A stretch of DNA of 64,000 nt from Isoetes taiwanensis (taxonomy: Eukaryota; Streptophyta; Lycopodiopsida; Isoetales; Isoetaceae). The stretch's first letter is position 1. Each line of letters starts with the position of its first letter. The position numbers and the translations under genes were made by a program. Below the pieces are notes generated by a model. That model saw only the letters and a program-made list of their open reading frames with translations, searched no databases and had not been told where the DNA came from. This document shows positions 57,323 to 64,000 of this stretch, one piece after another. The stretch spans positions 7,832,655 to 7,896,654 of the forward strand of contig JAJEKV010000054.1 of NCBI GenBank assembly GCA_021234155.1, read 5' to 3'.

Positions 57323-60105
57323 GGTGGCTCAAACATGCCACCTAGGCTCCTTAAGATTAGTTGAAAATATTGGAATGACTACCTTGTATTCATAGGTTCA
57401 TTTGATCTTAGTATATAGTTGGATAAGGTTCACTTATCTCCCTTAGTATTAGCTCTGATATATCTTGCTATGGTGGTGGTGGTAATGGTTTTGATGTTCT
57501 AGGGTTGAATTGTCATAATTAGGTGGAGGTGAATTGTTGGTGTATGCTAAGATTGAATTGCATAATTAGGTGGAGGTGAATTATTTGGGTATCCGAGATT
57601 TGAATTTTCATACTTAGGTGGAGCTAGAGTGTTTGGCCTAGGAGGAATAATGGGATTGGGTGGCAAGGGTGGCATGACTAGGGGTGTGGCTGGAAGTGGG
57701 TGGTGGATATGTTGGAGGAGGTGATGAATATGTTGGAGGTGGACGTGGTGCATATGTTGGAGGAGGAGGTGTTGGATACGTTGGACTGCATATAAAATGG
57801 AATCAAATTAGTGAAGTTCAAACTTTCAAAGAGGAGATATAAAAAGAAGAAGGGTTGATACCATTATGCCACCACTAATGTTCTACCGAGAACTCGTTAT
57901 TTTTTATGCTTTTGCCCCCGGTATTTTTAGTACGAAAAACCATTGTCTCTAATGGAACATCCATCTAGAGCAATGGATAAGATTATGACAAGAAGCTGAA
58001 TAATCATATCCATTGGAATTGATGGTTGTATGGTAACGCTCCGAGGCAAAGGGTGTGCATGCAGCGCTTCCAAGCCATTTTGGCCATGGCCATGTGGCTT
58101 CAATATAGCAAGACCCATAAGGAACCATACCCCGCAAAAAATAATGGAACATGTGATCACATGTTGAAAATTAAAGTTAAAAATCAATATACATAGTGAC
58201 GAGATGGATGGCCTAGATTTTGGCCAAGATGGACGGCCGAGATTGTGATCCGCGTAGTGTAATCTTATTGGTTGCGAATGGGATGGATGGCATGATTTTG
58301 GCCGAGATGGACGGCTGGGATTGCAATCCTAGTATTATTGTGCTATTGGCTGAATTAATTGCCAGTCTCCCACCTTTGGCTAGTTTCCCCCCATTCGACA
58401 GTTTCCCCCCATTCGACAGCTTCAGCTATGGCGATGGGTTTTTGCTTGGCTATGGCGCCCTCCACAGCATCGTCTTTGCCGGACCGCGACAATAGCCATC
58501 GCCACCACCGCCACTACGAAGATGCATGTCGGCATTCTTCCTCATTAGATCGGCGATGGGTTTTTGCACAGCTCTGTCGGACACCCAAAGGGTTTTTGCA
58601 CAGCTCTGTCGGACCTGAAGCTTGGCTATGGCTATGGTCGAGCGTACGCTTTTCCTACCTTGCAGAATCGGATGTTACCTAGGCCCAAAGATCTCGCGCA
58701 GATTCAGAAGCCATGGCCTCGGGCGGATCCGGCCACACAGATTTGAAGCCACGACATCGGGCGGATGTGACTCCATAATGTCCCCGCGCCACACCTTCAA
58801 AAATCCAAAATTACAAGTCCGGCTCCAACCTTGCTGCCGACCACAACAGCCCATCGCAGAATCGAAATGGAAGCCCAAGCTTCCAAGTTGTTTCAACCCT
58901 TTTCTGGTATTTCTATCTTTGATGTAAGCTGATTTAACCTTAATTCTAACTCTTTTGCTTCCTTTTTTTTTAGCATGCAAAGGAACCAAAAAGCTGTTCT
59001 TGGAGTTTTGGAAGGGATTTCCGCTGCTATTGGAGCTGAAGTTTGATCTTTTTTCACTTTTCTCGATATCGTGACAAAGAGCCGGGCTATAGCAGCTATT
59101 TCGCATCTTAATGATCCAAAGGTCCACCTTTTCTTATTCAATGTAGCATTTGCTTTCAAAGCATGCATAATATATTTTGTAATGCTTATTTTTAACCTGT
59201 ATAACTGAATGGGCAAGAAACTAAAAAATGATTCTCCTAAATCCCAGGAGTTGAAGCGGCCTGAGAAAAGATCAGAGGTTTGTGTCATTTGTTTTTTATT
59301 GGAATTTGAGATTTAATCTTATTCTCACCAGACTTTCTTTACTTTCTTTGACAGAGAATACGTAGAGGAAAATGAAGAAAATGTTGCAGCAGTAGAAAAT
59401 GTTGCAGCAGTACTATTGCATGGTAAAATCAAACAGTTTTGTATCACTGGCATGATATTTCTTTAATAATAGGCAAACCATTTTTGTCAAGATTTTAAAA
59501 CTTAAGTAGTAAGGCACTGCAATAAAAAGTCTTTTTGTATAATTTTAGTGTTTCAATGCATCCATTGCCAAGGTTATGACTTATGTTCTGGATTTTTCTC
59601 TCAAACCAATAATTCACTTAACAATACAACAAAAAATAAGCCGCATCTTCTCCATTACCTTGTCAATTAGAATCTTAGAATTCCAATTACAATCGAACAA
59701 TATTATGCTTTATGGGTTTGTTTGGGTTCGATTCCCAAAAGCTTTGTTATTTTAAAATAAACAAAATCAATAAACAATTCATGATATATTAACTTTTAAA
59801 TTATGGTATAGACTAATTTTTTTAATTGTGTGCCACGTGTTGATATTTTATTATTTAAAATCGTGCTTTTTCATTTTAAAAGTATGCCACGTGTTAAAAT
59901 TTTATTGGTCAAAAGACACATTAGAAACAACACCTCTCTTTTTCTATGTGTCATAATAATGTTTTTCTACATGTCCTTATTTTAGGAAAACAATAGTTAA
60001 TAGCATTAAAAACAATAGCACCCTTTAAAACTACATATGGAGGAAAAAATATCAACACATAGAAAGATGGAAAATATTTGAAAACAACAACTATTTTAAA
60101 ACAAT
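57323..60105 (+). repeat. 2.785-kb tandem duplication, copy 2
   Basis: It aligns with copy 1 along its whole length with many small indels and substitutions, and starts with a single satellite unit (57321-57350). Divergence from copy 1 begins at about 60105, after CTATTTTAAAACAATACATG. As in copy 1, I see no supported gene. Confidence 0.85.
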
Positions 60106-60660
60106 ACATGTGGGTTTCTTGAATATTATATATCCTTTTTTGGGAAAACAATATCAACTTAAAGAACTACAAGTAGAGAAAAAAACAACACACACATTGA
60201 AAAGGAAAAAAAAACCGTTTTTAGGTTTTCCATGTGTACTAATATTGAAATTAATATTGTACTACTGTTGTAATTTAGCTTTTCACGTGTGGTAATATCG
60301 AGACCTACGCATGGAATTTCGAAGATAAAAAACGCATAGTTACATTAAAAAACAACAGCGAAGGAAAAAAAATACACGTTGACAAAAAATCACAAAAACT
60401 ATGTCAATTTTTTCTACGCGTGGATTTTTCTGCCAAAAGACCACCGTGGAAAATTTTTGCCAAAAAACCACTGTCTCTTTGTGCAAATCCGGATAAACGG
60501 GCCACGTGGACTTTTGGGGCCATTTTGGTGTTGTTTTTGGCATAAAACAACACTTCCGTACAACTTAAAAACAACTGTGGACCAAAAATCGGGGTCAGTG
60601 TGCTAAATGCACTAGTAAGTGAGTTTGTATGTCCAGAAAACTTGTTGGGAATTCTTTCTC
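60106..60660. other. AT-rich, no gene seen
   Basis: This links the duplication to the TNP2 remnant. A-rich and T-rich runs only. Confidence 0.4.
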
Positions 60661-62600
60661 TAGCATACAACATGCCTCAACGACCTTTAGTTCGCATGTC
60701 CTTAATTTCATTTGTTCGGTATCTCCTTCCTTGTAATCCATCTAAATATGATTTAAGAAAGAAAAAGTTAAGTGAGAGTTCAAAGATCAAAGTGTTTTCT
60801 AAATCCTGCATTAACCCGGAAAACTCGATAGGAGACATATTGCATGTAGTGGACCGTTTACCAGGGCGACCCTCGTAACAATAGGCATAACAAACCGCAA
60901 CATCTTTATGCCAATCATGAGATTTCAACCCGCTTAACTCCCCTTCGTTAGAGAAACAATTACGAACTAATGCATATATCCCGGCTTCTGGAAGTCTTTA
61001 TTGCCTTGATCGCCGGCGGGTTTCATACATTTTCTAGCACGATCCAATCCACTTGTGGCCTTATTCCTTCTTCGACATTTAACCATGCTTTAGATTTTGA
61101 TCCAGCTTCTTGTAGATCTTCTCGCGGTCTTTGCATCTGTGGTCCTTACGTCCCGGTGACATGCTTCCAAATAGGCGTCTAAACGTTTTTAAAGATGTGC
61201 ATGGGATCAAGAAGATGATGGATCTTCAATTCTCGCCCAATAGGGTAGAAGGAAGAAGGATGCTTTCCACTTCATTCCTTAACCTTATTTCCTTCAGCCG
61301 CATCCCACATGTTACCCCAATCTCTCATTGTCAACCTTTTGGGAGGCTCTTCAAAGGCAATGTTTTTCTCTTGGACCCACGTGATCGAAGTCCATTTTCC
61401 ATTGGCGATATCTCTTGAAGTTTGCATAGACATTTTTGTGCAATGCCGCTGACCGGCGAGAGTTCAACTGTTCAAACCCACACAAGTGACATGCCGATAT
61501 CCGGAACTTGGAGTCCGAGAGAGTTCATACAAACCAGGCCAATCGCCGTTGTCCACATTAAGATTGCTCTCAAGGTAAATCTTCGCTCAAAGACGAAAGT
61601 TCTCTTGAGACATCGTAAACTTCAATACCTTCACTCCACAATGTCAAAAGCTCATCAATAACTATTTTCAGATATGGATCTAGACTTTCCGGCTTCTTCG
61701 GTCCCCGAACTAATAGTACTACCATTAAATGGCCAGTCTTCATGAGTAACCACGGTGGTAAATTATAGTTGATCAACACTACCGCCAAGTTGACCACGCC
61801 GGGCCGATTGACGCCCATAAGGATTAACACCATCCGTTGCCAACCCTAATCCGAGATTTCGTGGCTCTCTTCCAAATTCCGCCATGTTTCATCAATATGC
61901 TTCCATTGCTTGCAAATCACTAACCACGCCGGAGTACATTGTCACCGACGACATTAGCTGCACACCAACCCATGAGCGAAGCTAGAGATTCACATCAAAA
62001 CAATAGCCTTATCGCGAGGGATCAATGGAAAGTAGCGAACCACCTTCATCGGACGGTCTTTCCCTTGGCATCCGTGATTGTACCTAGAGGCACCACATTT
62101 AGGCATGTTTTCTGTGTTCTTGTAGATGTCATCCGGATAATATACCATGCAATCATTTGGACAAGCGTGAATCTTATGGTAGCCTAAACCAAGAGTCGCC
62201 AATATATTTTTATTTCAAAAGTCGCGACTTTTGGGCATAGTGTTTCCCTTGTGGGAGTATTTTCTCTTGCAATAACCTGTATAAAACAGACCTTTACATT
62301 ATACATTCAACTACAAATTCAATAAGTCAAGTGATTGCAATTGTACTTACTCTAACAAAGCCGTAAAATCGCATTGCTCCATTTGAATTTGGCTTGAAGG
62401 TTTAATATCAATAAAGATGTCGTCAATCTAGATATGCTTGCACCTGGATATAATGCTTTATGCGCCTCCTCCAATAAAACGTGATCTTCATGACCATCGT
62501 TAGGAGTATTTATATCGTCATCTAGGTCGTTGTCGAAGATTGGGCCAAATGCATCTAACATGCTTGGGCTATGGGTTCTTCAACTTCCATGAAGTGATCC
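60660..62600 (-). pseudogene. CACTA (En/Spm) TNP2 transposase remnant
   Basis: Read from 62561 on the minus strand: EEAHKALYPGASISRLTTSL, LNLQAKFKWSNA, then (62202-61990) LGLGYHKIHACPNDCMVYY, MPKCGASRYNHG and VVRYFPLIPR. Then come WKHIDETW, (61770-61600) VVLINYNLPPWLLMKTGHLM, DPYLKIVIDELLTLWSEGIE, and (60928-60840) KSHDWH followed one base out of frame by FVMPIVTRVALVNGPLHAIC. The order and motifs are those of TNP2 transposases, which cut CACTA element ends. Frameshifts and stops separate the parts. Sequence between about 61570 and 60930 is recognisable only in pieces. No terminal CACTA was found nearby. Confidence 0.8.
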
Positions 62601-62944
62601 ATATAGGGGCATTGTCATCATCTTCATCATCGTATTCCTGTTCATCTTCATCATTGTACTCTTCATTATGCGTTGTGCCCATGTTTGTACCATACTGCTC
62701 AATGTATTCTAATTCTGCTATCCGCAATGACTTTTGATGTCGCCAATTCAGTACGCTTGGATGTGGTCTTATATCCACTTGCCTACCCTGCACGTCAGAT
62801 TAAACGAAATATATGCGTGATTGATACATACATTGAGAGCCCGTGTTTGTTAAATTTTAAGCATTTAATAACGAACGAAATATAAAATTTTATGTCATAA
62901 TCAAAGCATATATTGAAGATATAATACACATTTATCTTCAATAT

Positions 62945-63000
62945 GTGCAATCTCATTCCAAGAGAAGAAGAAGAAGAATTCGAAGAAGAAGAAGAAGAAA
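62945..63000. repeat. (GAA)n-rich short tract
   Basis: Imperfect GAAGAA repeats of about 45 bases between TNP2 and the SET gene. Confidence 0.85.
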
Positions 63001-63046
63001 AATGGTGCATTCCGACAAAAATTATATGAGTAATTTGAGTACATCA

Positions 63047-64000
63047 TCAAAGGACCTCCGGTATTGGTCTACCATATTTATATTCAATGAACAATTCATC
63101 ACCAATACACAAAGTTTTTATAGCATAAACCATGATATATCTCCCGTCAATTTTACGGCTAAAAAAATCTTCTTGGTCTTTGTTTGCCTCGACAAATTCA
63201 CAATTGGTAGCTTCAGGATTCTCGATAGAGCTATTAATAAAAGCAGCAAGGTTTCCATGCAACCTGGAGGGGCGACCATCAATATATGTGAAGCTTGCGT
63301 AGTCACTGGGCTTGGATATTGTTCGTGCATTTGAATTTAGGCCATAGATGAGCATGCGCCACTGATGCTTACTCAATTTATGCCAAGTGTCTGAGTTATA
63401 TTCAGGACCTACATATGGCATTAAAGGAACAGTCGTACCATCTTTGACTTTCACACTAGTCATAATATATAATCCCAGGCCAGCACCGGGGACCCGACTA
63501 TTTTTAATCATGTACTGCCTACCCCAATATGTAAATTGCTCCCCATAAATAATTGGCTTGCCTCTAGGCCATGCATTGAATTTCTTACGATCTTTATCTG
63601 TAAAGGGCTGGACCAAATGGACTAGTGAAGGTGGAAGATTATTTTTCTTCGACATGATCTAGTACATTCCAATTTTGATGAACATTGTCATTCCCTCCAA
63701 TCTTGGCAACGGCCATTGCACTACACGAAGTTCTATCCGTAATGGGATACTCTTTTGAGGAAGTTGATGGCTTTCTTTTTGTAGGGTTTTCTATGAACGC
63801 ATTCATAGTATCAACATCATCTACTTCCAATGACAACATAACCCCAAAATCTATATACTGCTTCGAGCTCACTTCATTCTCAATTTCTTCCTAACAAAAT
63901 ACAAGCAAACTAAGTTAAGACATCGATTCAAGTACATGAGAGTAGTTGATTATCGTTCATAAGATTCGTGTATTATACCTCGTTGGAATACCCCACATGT
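63047..64000 (-). CDS. SET-domain protein, partial at right edge, one-base frame break
   Basis: Exon boundaries are visible: an exon ends at 63980 (before GTATAATA), and an intron of 87 bases closes with TTTGTTAG at 63893. The next exon reads EEIENEVSSKQYIDFGVM, in phase. Near 63650 the frame steps by one base in GAAGAAAAATAAT, and the 202-codon ORF to 63047 holds the SET domain: SRVPGAGLGLYIMTS, then MPYVGPEYNSDTWHKL, then LHGNLAAFINSSIENPEATN (the NHS/C position reads FINSS), and KTLCIGDELFIEYKYG with the catalytic-type Tyr. SET proteins methylate protein lysines using S-adenosylmethionine. The post-SET Cys cluster is absent. It is co-oriented with TNP2, so it may be transposon cargo or a host gene. 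The 5' end lies outside the window. Confidence 0.7.

Overview
This is nuclear DNA of a land plant. The evidence is a U2 snRNA gene with plant-type upstream elements (USE plus TATA about 30 bp apart), and a dense set of plant transposable elements: a Ty3/gypsy LTR retrotransposon, L1-type LINEs with DUF4283-like ORF1, hAT, PIF/Harbinger and CACTA/En-Spm. I cannot name the species; the LINE and hAT types would fit a fern, lycophyte, bryophyte or another large repeat-rich genome. Apart from U2 and possibly a SET-domain gene at the right edge, nearly everything is mobile or tandemly repeated DNA.

Layout. 1-18717: a minus-strand LTR retrotransposon whose 3' LTR runs off the left edge and whose 5' LTR ends at 18717. 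It carries gag, protease, RT, RNase H and integrase (about 18029-12142) and a 3' accessory coiled-coil ORF (2808-1225). A plus-strand LINE (about 3.5 kb to the poly(A) at 11635) is nested in it. This LINE has three related small ORFs in series upstream of ORF1, then an endonuclease-RT ORF2. 19190-19718: 3' LTR and polypurine tract of a second family member. 19666-21074: hAT transposase remnant. 22264-22562: U2 snRNA gene, followed to about 27 kb by diverged long tandem repeats. 28399-29320: PIF/Harbinger transposase remnant with local duplications. 30722-31560: 5'-truncated LINE tail. 32640-35870: very degenerate minus-strand LINE. 37209-about 43.5 kb: CACTA-type element with palindromic subterminal repeats, a TNP1-like exon and an unrecognised protein.

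43.9-54.6 kb is a satellite-rich block: a WG-rich coding remnant, a diverged copy of a 785-bp repeat, a 165-bp tandem repeat, two (GA)n tracts, a 3-kb array of 19-bp monomers, and a head-to-head array of the 785-bp repeat whose units carry 62-bp hairpins. 54541-60105 is a 2.785-kb tandem duplication. 60660-62600 is a CACTA TNP2 transposase remnant, and 63047-64000 is a SET-domain gene, both on the minus strand.

Most coding remnants keep recognisable protein sequence but are cut by isolated stops or one-base shifts. They are therefore either young pseudogenes or affected by assembly error. The most unusual material is the LINE with three paralogous upstream ORFs, the head-to-head 785-bp hairpin repeat beside the self-complementary 19-bp satellite, the stem-IIc covariation in U2, the WG-motif remnant, and the SET gene next to TNP2.
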